64,000 bases of DNA. Origin: Cypionkella aquatica. Its GTDB lineage: Bacteria > Pseudomonadota > Alphaproteobacteria > Rhodobacterales > Rhodobacteraceae. The stretch's first letter is position 1; each line of letters opens with the position of its first letter. The DNA lies in assembly GCF_030161095.1 (NCBI RefSeq), contig NZ_BSPP01000013.1, forward strand, positions 1-64,000, given 5' to 3'. This document shows, piece after piece, positions 18,779-28,041 of the stretch. The notes below the pieces were generated by a model, which saw only the letters and a list, made by a program, of their open reading frames with translations, did no database searches and was not told the DNA's origin. The position numbers were made by a program, and so were the translations under genes.

Positions 18779-18807
18779 CGTTTAGCCCCCCCTGCCGGGC
18801 ATTGCAA
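18779..18807 (-). promoter_or_regulatory. Probable tRNA-Arg promoter
   Basis: TTGCAA (18802-18807) and TAAACG (18779-18784) on the minus strand with a 17-bp spacer, 13 bp ahead of the mature tRNA 5' end. Confidence 0.5.
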
Positions 18808-18873
18808 GGGCGAATTCGCAACTGTTTGCAACTTGATGCGCAATCTTTCGCAGAAACTTGCGGCAAGCACCGA

Positions 18874-20295
18874 TCAGGTGTTGGCTTCAATGGACTTCGG
18901 CAGGTGAATGACAAATTCGGTGCCGTCCGCGTCGCTGCGGGCCAGCTCCAGCCGCCCGCCGTGGCCGCGGATCAACTCGGCGGCGATCGCCAGACCCAGG
19001 CCGATGCCACCTTTGCGTGCGCCGCCCTGAAACGCCTCGAACAAATGCTCGCGCGCCTTTTCCGGCAGACCCGGGCCGGTATCGCCGACCCTGATCCACC
19101 ATTCGGCACCGGTTTCCCCCGCCGAAATCTCGATACTGCCTTCGGTGCCCGTAGCGTCAATCGCTTGGCGCGCATTGCGCACCAAGTTGGACAGCACGCG
19201 GAACAACTGGTCATAATCAGCATAGATCCGCAGCGCCTCTGGCACCTCGATCAGACAGGTTACGGTGCCTTCCCCAGCCAAACCTTCACCCTCGGCGACA
19301 TCTTCCGCCAAGGCCGCCAAAGCCACTTCACGCAGCTGCGGGGCGGCTTCTTCTGCCTTGCCAAAAGCCAAGGTCGATTCGCACAATGCCACCGCGCGCG
19401 CAATCGAGCCGACCAATTTGGGCGCAGCACGCGCCACCATCGGATCAGCGCTGCCTTCGATCCGATCCGCGAACAACTGCGCCGTGGTCAGGATATTGCG
19501 CAGATCGTGGCTGATCTTGGCAACAGCCCCGCCTAACTGCGCCAGCCGCTCTTTCTGCCGCAGCGAGCCAGTCAACTGCGTCTGCATCGCATGCATCGCC
19601 TCTTCGGCATCGCGCAACTCAACCACGGATGCTGTCGGCTCGATCACCCGGCGACCGTCTTCCGGCGCTTCGGCATAGGCGGTCATGTGGTTCACCACGC
19701 GGCGGATCGGGGCCACGATCAAGCGCTGCACGGCCAGAAACAGAAAGAATGCCGTCACCCCCGAGATCAGCGCCGACAGCAGCAGAATACGCCCGCCATA
19801 ATCTAGCATCGCGCTGCGCAAGGGCTTGGAGTCCATTGTGATTTCAATCAGAAGCCCGGCCGATTGCACCGGATAGCCGATCACACGGATGATCTGGTCA
19901 TCCGGTTCCAGCAGACAGCTGAATGCGTCGCGGATCAGCTCCCACGGGCCTGCCTCGCGCAGATCAAACGTGTTCGAGATCGGCTTGGGAAGCGGCGAGG
20001 ACAGCACCAGCTGGCGCACCTCATCACGGCGCAGAACGACGTTATAGACCTCGGCATTGGCCAGCAGTTCTTTCTCAAGCGCGGGCGTCACCATATCTTC
20101 GGCGGCCAGCTGGGCCAACGAGGCGATCTGAGCTTTCTCCAGCCGCAGCGTCAGGAAATCGGCCCGAAACCGCGCGATCGAGGGCACAAAGATCAGCACT
20201 TCGGCAAGCATGACAAAGGCCACGGTCAAGGCCAGAAACCGCCCCGACAGGGTGTTTACAAATCCGCCCCGCCTCACTGACACGCCTTTGATCAT
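18874..20295 (-). CDS. Membrane sensor histidine kinase
   Basis: 473 residues. A membrane helix at about 18-40 and another at about 168-190 bracket a periplasmic sensor region; HAMP-like linker follows. H263 in KISHDLRN is the phosphorylation site, NLVRNARQAI the N box, GDTGPGLP and GIGLGLAIA the G boxes. No partner response regulator is adjacent, so it is an orphan in this window. It lies 66 bp after a flavoprotein gene and may share its transcript. Confidence 0.92.
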   Translation of the reverse strand: MIKGVSVRRGGFVNTLSGRFLALTVAFVMLAEVLIFVPSIARFRADFLTLRLEKAQIASLAQLAAEDMVTPALEKELLANAEVYNVVLRRDEVRQLVLSSPLPKPISNTFDLREAGPWELIRDAFSCLLEPDDQIIRVIGYPVQSAGLLIEITMDSKPLRSAMLDYGGRILLLSALISGVTAFFLFLAVQRLIVAPIRRVVNHMTAYAEAPEDGRRVIEPTASVVELRDAEEAMHAMQTQLTGSLRQKERLAQLGGAVAKISHDLRNILTTAQLFADRIEGSADPMVARAAPKLVGSIARAVALCESTLAFGKAEEAAPQLREVALAALAEDVAEGEGLAGEGTVTCLIEVPEALRIYADYDQLFRVLSNLVRNARQAIDATGTEGSIEISAGETGAEWWIRVGDTGPGLPEKAREHLFEAFQGGARKGGIGLGLAIAAELIRGHGGRLELARSDADGTEFVIHLPKSIEANT

Positions 20296-20361
20296 CCTCT
20301 TTGCACAAATATCCTCGCAGGTCTGTTGGCAGACGCCCCCTGCCCGGCAACAAACCCAAGC

Positions 20362-21771
20362 TTACGGCAGAAAGCGCTGCACCAGCCGCACCACCCGCTT
20401 CACGGCCATGTTATCAAAGAGTTTCGGAGAGAAATAGGCCCCCGCTGCGCGCTTGGAAATCTCGCCTCGTGTCGGATAAGGCGCGATCATTCCGGCAATG
20501 GCCCCGACCTTCAGCCCGGCCGATACTGCCAAGGCCCAAAGCCCGATCAATTCTCCGGCGCCTGCACCAACAATAGTGACACCGACCGGCCGCCCTTTCA
20601 GCAGCATCAGTTTAAGAAAGCCGTCGGTTTTGCCGTCGGTTACGGCGCGGTCATTGTGCAAGAACTCTTGCCGCAGCACCTGCACACCGGGATATAAGGC
20701 GCGCGCTTGCGCTTCGGTCAGGCCAATCTGCGCAAGTTCAGGGTCGCTATAGGTCACCATCGGCACCACGCGCGCTTGTTTGGCAGGCAGGCCAAACAAC
20801 ACTTGCCGGATCACCACACCGGCATGCGCGCCGGCAACATGCGTAAACTGCAGACCACCTGCCACATCGCCCACCGCATAGATCCGCCGATTGCTGCTGC
20901 GCAAATTGGCACCAACCGTCACGCCTTTTTCGGTATAAGCTACTTTAGCCGCTGGTAAATCCAGTCGGGAGATCGCAGGTGCGCGCCCGGTTGCGACCAA
21001 AAGATGCGAGCCGTTCAGCGTGGTGCCATCGCTGAGCACGGCTTCGACACCTGTCGGCGTAGGCCGCAGCCGGGCAATGTCTCGCTGCTCCAGAAGGGTG
21101 ACGCCTTCGGCCCGCAGTTGGGCCAACACAACCGCCACAGCATCAGCGTCGTCACGCCCCAACACCCGGCTGCGTGCGATCACCGTCACGGCACAGCCAA
21201 GCCTGCGATGCGCCTGCGCCATTTCGACCGCAACCGGGCCGCCGCCCAAGATCAGCAGATGCTCGGGCCGCTCTGTCTGCGCAAAAATCGTCTCATTGGT
21301 CAGATAGGGGATCGCCTCTAGCCCCGGCAGTTGCGGGATCGTTGGATGCGAGCCAGTGGCGATCACAAAACGCCTCGCGCGGATGATTTTGCCCGCGGCT
21401 TCTACCTCGCGCGGGTTGATGAAGCGGGCATAGGCGCGGATCACCTGCACGCCAAAGGCCTCAAACCGGGCTTGACTGTCCATCGGCGCGATCTGCGCGA
21501 TCACGGTGGATATCTGAGCTTTCACGGCGGCAAAATCAACAATCGGCTCGCCCCCGGCTATCCCCGGCGCACCGTGGCGGATGCTGTGTGCCGCCCGCCC
21601 AGCCGCAAGCAGCGCCTTTGACGGCACGCAACCATAGTTCAGGCAATCGCCGCCCATCGTGCCGCCTTCGATCAGCACGACCTTTGCCCCCATCTGCGCC
21701 GCCCCCGCCGCAACCGACAAACCACCCGAGCCCGCGCCGATGATGCAGAGATCCGTCGAAATCCGCTCCAT
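20362..21771 (-). CDS. FAD-dependent pyridine nucleotide-disulphide oxidoreductase (MerA/Lpd-like)
   Basis: 469 residues. IGAGSGGLS binds FAD; the redox disulphide is C43/C48 in GGDCLNYGCVPSKALL; GGGPVAVEMAQ binds NAD(P)H; the dimerisation domain ends with IAPYPTRGEISKRA. It lacks the MerA heavy-metal N-terminal domain and has Tyr where lipoamide dehydrogenases have His before PT, as in uncharacterised relatives. ATG 21771 is 1 bp past the TVP38 stop, a pairing that recurs in many genomes. Substrate unknown. Confidence 0.88.
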   Translation of the reverse strand: MERISTDLCIIGAGSGGLSVAAGAAQMGAKVVLIEGGTMGGDCLNYGCVPSKALLAAGRAAHSIRHGAPGIAGGEPIVDFAAVKAQISTVIAQIAPMDSQARFEAFGVQVIRAYARFINPREVEAAGKIIRARRFVIATGSHPTIPQLPGLEAIPYLTNETIFAQTERPEHLLILGGGPVAVEMAQAHRRLGCAVTVIARSRVLGRDDADAVAVVLAQLRAEGVTLLEQRDIARLRPTPTGVEAVLSDGTTLNGSHLLVATGRAPAISRLDLPAAKVAYTEKGVTVGANLRSSNRRIYAVGDVAGGLQFTHVAGAHAGVVIRQVLFGLPAKQARVVPMVTYSDPELAQIGLTEAQARALYPGVQVLRQEFLHNDRAVTDGKTDGFLKLMLLKGRPVGVTIVGAGAGELIGLWALAVSAGLKVGAIAGMIAPYPTRGEISKRAAGAYFSPKLFDNMAVKRVVRLVQRFLP

Positions 21772-21772
21772 A

Positions 21773-22504
21773 TCACTGGCCCTTCTTGATGCTGGGTTCT
21801 GTCTGCACACAGTGGTCTTTCTTACGCTTTTTCAAAATGATAGGCAAAGCCGCCAAAGCCGCAAGACTCAGCAGGGGCAACAAAACCGGCGCACTGAAGA
21901 TCACGCTCAGATCAGGGCGCTCGCCACGGGCGAACACTTTAGCCAGCCCTGCTCCGACCGAGGTGAACACCAAGGTTCCCGGAATAATGCCCAGAAATGT
22001 CGTTACCACAAACGGCAGCAGACGCACGCCCACCATCGCCGGCAACAAATTGGCCAGCACAAACGGCAATGCCGGCACCAAGCGCATGATAAACAACGCC
22101 GACCATTGATTCTCGCGTAGCGCCGTCTGCAACCGCGAGCCTGAACCGCCCTGCAACCGCCCCGCCAAAGTCGCGCCGAACCCAGCGCGGGCGGCCAGAA
22201 AAATGCCGACGGCGCCCGTACCCGCCGCAAAGACACTATATAGCGTACCCGGAAACAGCCCAAACAGAAAGCCACCGGTCAATGTCGCAATGGTCGCGCC
22301 CGGCAGGCTTAGGCCAACGATCAGGATATAGACCGCAATGAAACCAAGGCTTGCCAGCAGAAAATGGCCGTCACGATAGGCGAGCAGACGCGCCCGGTTT
22401 TGCGCCAATGCCTCAAACGACAGCCAATCACGCAGAAAAACTGCCCCCGCGACTGCGGCGCAGAGAATCAGCAGAATCGGGATCAGTCGGGCGGTTCGGG
22501 TCAT
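21773..22504 (-). CDS. TVP38/TMEM64 (DedA-like) membrane protein
   Basis: 243 residues with about five to six hydrophobic segments. The conserved core is seen as LSLPGATIATLTGGFLFG followed by FLAARAGFGATLAGRL and LVPALPFVLANLLPAMVGVRL. DedA-type proteins are thought to handle lipid or ion transport across membranes. It is the first gene of a unit with the MerA-like flavoprotein, read away from the rpmH promoter. Confidence 0.9.
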   Translation of the reverse strand: MTRTARLIPILLILCAAVAGAVFLRDWLSFEALAQNRARLLAYRDGHFLLASLGFIAVYILIVGLSLPGATIATLTGGFLFGLFPGTLYSVFAAGTGAVGIFLAARAGFGATLAGRLQGGSGSRLQTALRENQWSALFIMRLVPALPFVLANLLPAMVGVRLLPFVVTTFLGIIPGTLVFTSVGAGLAKVFARGERPDLSVIFSAPVLLPLLSLAALAALPIILKKRKKDHCVQTEPSIKKGQ

Positions 22505-22604
22505 GCTCTTCCTTTACGCCAAGATGCGCAGATTGCCCCGCCCATGCCAGCGATCTCACGCCAGCTTGAACGCCACGGGTAAATCGGCGATCTATGGCAT
22601 CTGT

Positions 22605-22636
22605 TTTGTAACAGTTTGACGGTTTGTAACAGTTTG
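22605..22636. repeat. Two direct 14-bp copies of TTTGTAACAGTTTG
   Basis: Exact copies at 22605-22618 and 22623-22636, 18 bp apart start to start, in the divergent region between TVP38 and rpmH. The spacing is compatible with two bound protein units, but no regulator can be named. Confidence 0.6.
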
Positions 22637-22691
22637 CGGCGACGGTTGCGGCAAGATCAGCAAATGTTGCAGAAATCTCGCACAGCTTGCG

Positions 22692-22720
22692 TTGACTTAA
22701 TGCCGCGTCCCCCCTAAAGA
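22692..22720 (+). promoter_or_regulatory. rpmH promoter
   Basis: TTGACT (22692-22697), a 17-bp spacer and TAAAGA (22715-22720), about 64 bp ahead of the rpmH start. This is the best sigma-70-like promoter seen in the window. Confidence 0.65.
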
Positions 22721-22783
22721 CCGGGCTTCAAGTTTACGCCGTCGAATCTTCGGGTTCGCCGTGCCTGTCTGATGGAGACCGCG

Positions 22784-22918
22784 ATGAAGCGCACTTTTCA
22801 ACCGTCGAACCTGGTTCGCGCCCGCCGTCACGGCTTCCGCGCCCGTATGGCAACCAAAGGTGGCCGCCTTGTGCTGGCAGCCCGCCGCGCCAAGGGCCGC
22901 AAGAAGCTGTCGGCTTAA
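22784..22918 (+). CDS. rpmH: 50S ribosomal protein L34
   Basis: 44 residues, [15 protein letters not shown] to KGRKKLSA, essentially the universal L34 sequence and length. A GGAGACC ribosome site precedes the ATG. It heads the conserved rpmH-rnpA-yidD-yidC order, here with an EAL gene inserted before yidC. No dnaA gene or obvious oriC lies beside it. Confidence 0.98.
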   Translation: MKRTFQPSNLVRARRHGFRARMATKGGRLVLAARRAKGRKKLSA

Positions 22919-22975
22919 GAGCTGACTGCAGTTGGATTTCTGACTGACCTTATCGGGTCAGATACAGGAGTAACC

Positions 22976-23389
22976 ATGACACCGCCGAAGGTATCGGATA
23001 TTGGCGTAACAGCCGAAGCCTCCGAAGCTCCTCCGGCGGTTTCTGTTTGCGTCGAAACCATGAAAAACCGCCCTGATTATTTGCGCACCGCACAGGGGCG
23101 CAGGCAGGGCACTGGCAGTTTTCTGCTGCAGGGTCGTGCGCGGGGTGATGCAAGCCAAACCGTGCGGATCGGCTTTACCGCCTCGAAGAAAATCGGCAAT
23201 GCCGTGGCGCGCAATCGAGCCAAGCGGCGGATGCGAGCACTTGCGCGTGCGCTGCTGCCAACGCAGGCGCAGCCCGGCTGGGATTATGTTTTGGTCGCCA
23301 AGCCCGAAGCCACAGTTTCGCGTGATTACAAAGACATGCTGGTTGATCTGGCCAATGCGCTAGCCTCGGTTCACCGAGTCAGGTCGTGA
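22976..23389 (+). CDS. rnpA: Ribonuclease P protein component
   Basis: 137 residues. The family core GFTASKKIGNAVARNRAKRR, with the RNR motif, is at about 65-84; WDYVLVAKPEA follows. The protein helps the RNase P RNA bind pre-tRNA. The first 28 residues are an extension with little similarity; a start at the internal methionine near 29 (METMKNRPDYL region) is possible. It overlaps yidD by GTGA. Confidence 0.95.
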   Translation: MTPPKVSDIGVTAEASEAPPAVSVCVETMKNRPDYLRTAQGRRQGTGSFLLQGRARGDASQTVRIGFTASKKIGNAVARNRAKRRMRALARALLPTQAQPGWDYVLVAKPEATVSRDYKDMLVDLANALASVHRVRS

Positions 23390-23643
23390 CGCCGCTGGCG
23401 CGCATACTGGCGCTGCCTGTGCGCGCATATCGATTGGTTCTATCGCCTTGGGTCGGTCACGGCTGCCGCTTCCAACCAACCTGTTCGGCCTATGCGATGG
23501 CGGCCCTTGAACGGCATGGCGGCGTAAAAGGCGGCTACCTTATGGTGCATCGCATCTGCCGCTGCCATCCTTGGGGCGGCCACGGCTACGATCCCGTGCC
23601 CGGTTCCGACCCCGAGTTTGACGCCCAACGCCGCCACGATTGA
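23386..23643 (+). CDS. yidD: Membrane protein insertion efficiency factor YidD
   Basis: 85 residues. YRLVLSPWVGHGCRFQPTC followed by SAYAMAALERHG, and RICRCHPWGGHGYDPVP, are diagnostic. It aids YidC-dependent insertion at the inner membrane. It begins at a GTG that overlaps the rnpA stop codon, so translation is coupled. Confidence 0.95.
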   Translation: MTPLARILALPVRAYRLVLSPWVGHGCRFQPTCSAYAMAALERHGGVKGGYLMVHRICRCHPWGGHGYDPVPGSDPEFDAQRRHD

Positions 23644-23765
23644 TCGCTGCTTCAGCACGCCACAGCGTTAAAAGATCGTGGAGCATTTAGTGAAAATGCT
23701 TTGCAACTTCCCCGCGAAGATTAACCTTCCGCATACGCAATTCGCTTTAGCTTTGGCTGGTCGGG

Positions 23766-25346
23766 GTGTCTCTGCTCCGGATCAGGAACAGGGCCAGGCC
23801 AATGGGTTCACATGTGTTAACCGCGCTCTTGCAAGGGCTTCGTCGCATCGGCGATGCGATGCACAGGTCAGAGATATTTGTGTTCCTGCCCGCGCTGACC
23901 CTCGCAGCCTTTTGGCTGGGAGGAGAACGTGAACTGATCCTGATGGCGCTTGGCGCACCGCTGTTATTTGCAATTTCTGGGGCGGTACGACGGGTTGATC
24001 GGCCATCGCCGCTGCCCCAAGTTCTGGATGGCTTGTCACTGCGCGCGGATATTCTGGCCAGCGTCGACAGTATTCTGCGCGAATCACATGTCAGTGACCG
24101 CACCACCGCCTGTTTGGTTCTGCAATTTGACGATTCCAAACGATGGATCGACCAACACGGCCGCGCAGCACAGACAGAGGTTCTGGGCCGCGCGGCAGAG
24201 CGGATCTGCTCGGTACTGCGCTCGGGTGATGTGGTCGCGCGACTGGAAGGTGGCGGATTTGCCGTCGCTTTGGCGGCAGTACGTCGCTTGGACATAGAAA
24301 CCGTGGTGCAAGTCGCAGCAAGGCTGCAATCGGCTTTGTCCGCCCCAATCAGCCTGAACGCAACGCGGATTTACGCGACTTGTTCGATTGGATTTTGCCT
24401 TGGCCAGCGCGCGCCCGAAGCAACTGGTGCAAGCCTGTTGAACGCAGCCCAGATCGCTGCAGACGATGCCCTTCGCCATGGCCCCAATGCTATTCGCAGT
24501 TATTCGATCGACATGGCAGCAACCCGCGCCGACCGCGACGCTTTGCGCGAAGAGCTGGAAGAAGCATTGGATGAGGGTCAGATTAAGCCGCACTTTCAAC
24601 CGCAAATCTCGACGCACACTGGTGCTATCAGCGGATTTGAAGCCCTTGCCCGTTGGTATCATCCTGACAAGGGCTTGATTCCCCCCGCAGAATTTCTACC
24701 CATGATCGAAGACGCCGGCTTGAGCGAACGTTTGGGCGAGGTGATATTGTACCATGCCCTGACCGCACTTGTGCGCTGGGACCGGGCTGGTCTGAACGTC
24801 CCCACAGTGGCCGTGAACTTCTCATCGGCAGAATTGCGCAACCCGCGCCTCGCCGAAAAGCTGAAATGGGAACTTGATCGCTTCAATCTAGCCCCCAAAC
24901 GCCTGTCAATTGAAGTGCTTGAAAATGTTGTGGCCCAAACCGACAATGACATCATCGTGGCCAACATCGCCGCACTGGCTGCCTTGGGTTGCGGCATTGA
25001 TCTGGATGATTTCGGCACCGGAAATGCTTCGATCACTTCGATCCGCCGCTTCGCCGTGCGCAGGATCAAGATTGACCGCAGCTTTGTGACCAAGCTTGAC
25101 GAGGACCGTGAGCAGCAAAAAATGGTCGCGGCTATCCTGTCGATGGCCGAGCGGCTTGGGCTGGAAACCTTGGCCGAAGGCGTCGAAACCCCCGGCGAAC
25201 ATGCGATGCTGGCGCAACTGGGTTGTGCAGATGTGCAAGGCTTCGGCATCGCTCGCCCGATGCCGGTGGATGAAACCATGGCATGGATCGACCGGCATCA
25301 AGCCAAGCTAAAGACGATCCCCCGTATCGGCTCGCGCGCACGCTAG
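23766..25346 (+). CDS. Membrane-anchored protein with degenerate GGDEF and intact EAL domain (c-di-GMP phosphodiesterase)
   Basis: 526 residues. A hydrophobic segment at about 38-70 anchors it. The GGDEF domain has EGGGF in place of GGDEF, so it should not make c-di-GMP. The EAL domain keeps the catalytic set: FEALARW, AVNFSS, IEVLEN, LDDFGTG, IKIDRSF and EGVET. A phosphodiesterase is therefore likely. The start is uncertain between GTG 23766 and ATG 23802; neither has a strong ribosome site. It sits between yidD and yidC. Confidence 0.9.
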   Translation: MSLLRIRNRARPMGSHVLTALLQGLRRIGDAMHRSEIFVFLPALTLAAFWLGGERELILMALGAPLLFAISGAVRRVDRPSPLPQVLDGLSLRADILASVDSILRESHVSDRTTACLVLQFDDSKRWIDQHGRAAQTEVLGRAAERICSVLRSGDVVARLEGGGFAVALAAVRRLDIETVVQVAARLQSALSAPISLNATRIYATCSIGFCLGQRAPEATGASLLNAAQIAADDALRHGPNAIRSYSIDMAATRADRDALREELEEALDEGQIKPHFQPQISTHTGAISGFEALARWYHPDKGLIPPAEFLPMIEDAGLSERLGEVILYHALTALVRWDRAGLNVPTVAVNFSSAELRNPRLAEKLKWELDRFNLAPKRLSIEVLENVVAQTDNDIIVANIAALAALGCGIDLDDFGTGNASITSIRRFAVRRIKIDRSFVTKLDEDREQQKMVAAILSMAERLGLETLAEGVETPGEHAMLAQLGCADVQGFGIARPMPVDETMAWIDRHQAKLKTIPRIGSRAR

Positions 25347-25483
25347 GGCCAAATCGCCGCGCGCAGTCGGAATTGCGCTGCAATCCGGCTGGCAAGGCCG
25401 GTAAAAAGGGAAAACCGCTTGACCTTTGCCGCACCCTATCGTTGAACCACGCCTGACCCTGAACAGGAATGGTGCTTGTCCCG

Positions 25484-27298
25484 ATGGACGATCAAAACAA
25501 GAATCTCATCCTCGCAACCGTGCTTAGCTTTCTGGTGATCCTTGGCTGGTTCGTCGCAGGCCCGATGCTTTTTCCGCAATGGTTTCCCGCCGAAACCCAA
25601 GCGCCGCTGACGGCAGTGTCAGATGACGCCGCAGCGACCCCCGATCCGGGAACAACCGCGCCCGCAGGAGCTGTCGCTTCGACCGAACCTTTGCCCGAGT
25701 CTCCGCGCCTGACGATTGATACGCCGAAGCTATCCGGCGCGATCTCGATGCTTGGTGGGCGGTTTGACGATCTGTCGCTGAAAACCTACCACGAAACCAT
25801 CGAGCCCGGCTCTCCCACGGTCAAGCTGCTGAGCCCTGTGGGCGAAGGCACGCCCTATTATGCGGTGTTTGGCTGGGCCCCGGGTGCGGGTTTGACCGCG
25901 GATGACGTTCCGGGCGCAAAAACCGCATGGCAAATCGCCTCGGGCGGCACCTTGGTCCCTGGTAAACCGGTGACCCTGCGTTGGGAAAATGCCAAAGGTC
26001 TGAAATTCCTGCGCACCATCGCTGTCGATGACGACTATATGTTCACCGTGACGGATTCGGTCGAAAACACCGGGGCCACTGCGGCCAGCTTGTATTCCTA
26101 CGGCATCGTTGCGCGTCATGGTCTGCCAAAATTGCAGAACATCTATGTGGTGCATGAAGGTCTGGTGCGCCGGACAGATGGCAGCCTTGAAGAGTTGAAC
26201 TACAGCAAATTCGCCTCGCTGACCCCGAATGAAAAAGAAGGCTATCCGGCCGAAGTTAGCGAAGCCGCAACCGATGGCTGGATTGGCTTTACCGACCACT
26301 ATTGGATGACGACGCTGATCCCGGAACAGGGCAAGCCCTACACAGCCGTAGCAAAATACGTCCCCGGTTCGGACATTTACCAAGCCGAAGTGCGCCAGCC
26401 GCTGATGACCGTCGGGCCGGGGGCAAAGATCGAGACCTCGACCCGGATGTTCGCTGGCGCCAAAGAATGGGAGGCCATTCGCGACTATCAGGACAAGGCT
26501 GGCATCCCCGGATTCATCGACTCCATCGATTGGGGCTGGTTCTACTTCCTGACCAAACCGATCTTCTCGGTGCTGCACTGGCTGCACGGCCTGATCGGAA
26601 ACATGGGTCTGGCAATCATCGGATTGACTTTTATTCTCAAGCTGTTGGTGCTGCCCCTGGCCTACAAGTCCTATGTCTCTATGGCGCGGATGAAAGAGCT
26701 GCAGCCCGAGATGGAAGTCCTGAAAGAGCGTGCAGGCGACGATAAGCAAAAGCTGCAAAAGGATATGATGGCGCTTTACAAAGAGCGTAAGGTCAATCCG
26801 GCGGCGGGCTGTTTGCCGATCTTCATTCAGATCCCGATTTTCTTCTCGCTGTATAAGGTGATTTTCGTCACCATCGAACTGCGGCAAGCGCCTTTCTTTG
26901 GCTGGATCAAAGACCTGTCTGCGCCGGATTCGTCGTCTATTTTCAACCTGTTCGGGGCTTTGCCTTGGGATGCCCCAGCGCCGCACACCCTGCTTGCGAC
27001 CATCTTTATCGGGGTCTTGCCGATCTTGCTGGGGATCACGATGTGGCTGCAACAGAAACTGAACCCGGCACCCGCCGACCCGGTGCAGCAGCAATTGTTC
27101 GCTTGGATGCCCTTCGTGTTCATGTTCATGTTGGGCGGTTTTGCCAGCGGTTTGGTGGTGTACTGGATCACCAACAACACCATCACCTTCGCGCAACAGT
27201 ATCTGATTATGCGCAGCCACGGCCACAAACCGGACCTTTTCGGCAATATCAAATCGGGTTTCTCCAAGAAAAAGCCGGTTGAGGTCGCCAAAAAATGA
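25484..27298 (+). CDS. yidC: Membrane protein insertase YidC
   Basis: 604 residues. MDDQNKNLILATVLSFLVILG opens with the first membrane helix; a large periplasmic beta domain follows to about 350, then the insertase core (FYFLTKPIFSVLHWLHGLIGN, NPAAGCLPIFIQIPIFFSLYK, FVFMFMLGGFASGLVVYWITNN). It inserts inner-membrane proteins alone or with SecYEG. I prefer ATG 25484 because homologues begin MDDQ; an ATG 15 bp upstream abuts the AGGA. It overlaps the MOSC gene by ATGA. Confidence 0.96.
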   Translation: MDDQNKNLILATVLSFLVILGWFVAGPMLFPQWFPAETQAPLTAVSDDAAATPDPGTTAPAGAVASTEPLPESPRLTIDTPKLSGAISMLGGRFDDLSLKTYHETIEPGSPTVKLLSPVGEGTPYYAVFGWAPGAGLTADDVPGAKTAWQIASGGTLVPGKPVTLRWENAKGLKFLRTIAVDDDYMFTVTDSVENTGATAASLYSYGIVARHGLPKLQNIYVVHEGLVRRTDGSLEELNYSKFASLTPNEKEGYPAEVSEAATDGWIGFTDHYWMTTLIPEQGKPYTAVAKYVPGSDIYQAEVRQPLMTVGPGAKIETSTRMFAGAKEWEAIRDYQDKAGIPGFIDSIDWGWFYFLTKPIFSVLHWLHGLIGNMGLAIIGLTFILKLLVLPLAYKSYVSMARMKELQPEMEVLKERAGDDKQKLQKDMMALYKERKVNPAAGCLPIFIQIPIFFSLYKVIFVTIELRQAPFFGWIKDLSAPDSSSIFNLFGALPWDAPAPHTLLATIFIGVLPILLGITMWLQQKLNPAPADPVQQQLFAWMPFVFMFMLGGFASGLVVYWITNNTITFAQQYLIMRSHGHKPDLFGNIKSGFSKKKPVEVAKK

Positions 27299-28041
27299 CC
27301 GCTCTGCTGGCACAAATCTGCCGGCACCCGATCAAGGGACACGGACGCGAAACACTCGCGTCCGTTCGTCTTTTGGCGGGGGAGTGTCTGGCATGGGATC
27401 GTCATTGGGCGGTGGCGCATGACGCAGCCAAGCTGGTAGAGGGTTGGAATCGCTGCGTAAATTTTGCACGCGGCGCCAAGGCTCCGGCACTGATGGCGAT
27501 CACTTCAAGCTTGGATGAAGCGACGGCAACCGTCACTTTGCACCATCCAGATCGCGGCGAGATGACGTTTCGCCCCGATGATCCCGCCGATTTGCCCCGT
27601 TTTTTGGAGTGGGTGACCCCGCTGAATCCACCAGATCGCGCCCAACCGGTCGCAATTGTAAAGGCTGGGCGCGGAATGACTGATACGCCCCTGCCCGCGC
27701 TTTCGATTTTGTCGACAGCCTCTTTGGCAGACCTTTCGTCCAAAATGGGACAGCCGTTGTCAAGGGACCGTTGGCGCGGCAATCTTTGGCTGGACGGCGC
27801 CGAGCCTTGGGCGGAATTAGATTGGATTGGCAAGCACTTAGCCATTGGTGGTGCGGTGCTTAAGATTGAAGAACGCATTGAGCGGTGCAGTGCCACCACG
27901 GTTGATCCAGAGACCGGCAAGGTCAATGCACCAACCCTGAACGCGTTGAACACGCATTTTGGCCATCAGGATTTTGGCCTATACGGCGTGGTTGTAGAAA
28001 GCGGGCCGATTGCGGTCGGTGATGAATGGAGATTGGCATGA
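27295..28041 (+). CDS. MOSC-domain protein
   Basis: 248 residues. An MOSC N-terminal-like region (ICRHPIKGHGRETLASVRL) is followed by the core with the conserved cysteine in RCSATTVDPETGKVN and the ending HFGHQDFGLYGVVVESG. MOSC proteins bind sulphur or molybdenum cofactor intermediates; in bacteria most are uncharacterised. It is tightly packed between yidC and engB, overlapping both by 4 bp. Confidence 0.88.
   Translation: MTALLAQICRHPIKGHGRETLASVRLLAGECLAWDRHWAVAHDAAKLVEGWNRCVNFARGAKAPALMAITSSLDEATATVTLHHPDRGEMTFRPDDPADLPRFLEWVTPLNPPDRAQPVAIVKAGRGMTDTPLPALSILSTASLADLSSKMGQPLSRDRWRGNLWLDGAEPWAELDWIGKHLAIGGAVLKIEERIERCSATTVDPETGKVNAPTLNALNTHFGHQDFGLYGVVVESGPIAVGDEWRLA

Noticed and set aside
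18667-18870. A small minus-strand protein over the tRNA
   Set aside because: The frame runs through the tRNA-Arg gene; peptides such as GSIAQLDRASDYESEG are well-known artefacts of translated tRNA genes.
22505-22783. Chromosome origin near rpmH
   Set aside because: No dnaA gene, no cluster of DnaA boxes and no AT-rich unwinding region is visible; the TTTGTAACAGTTTG pair does not match the DnaA box.
25730-27313. A 527-codon minus-strand frame
   Set aside because: Antisense to yidC; no family features, and rich in residues expected from reversed alphaproteobacterial codons.
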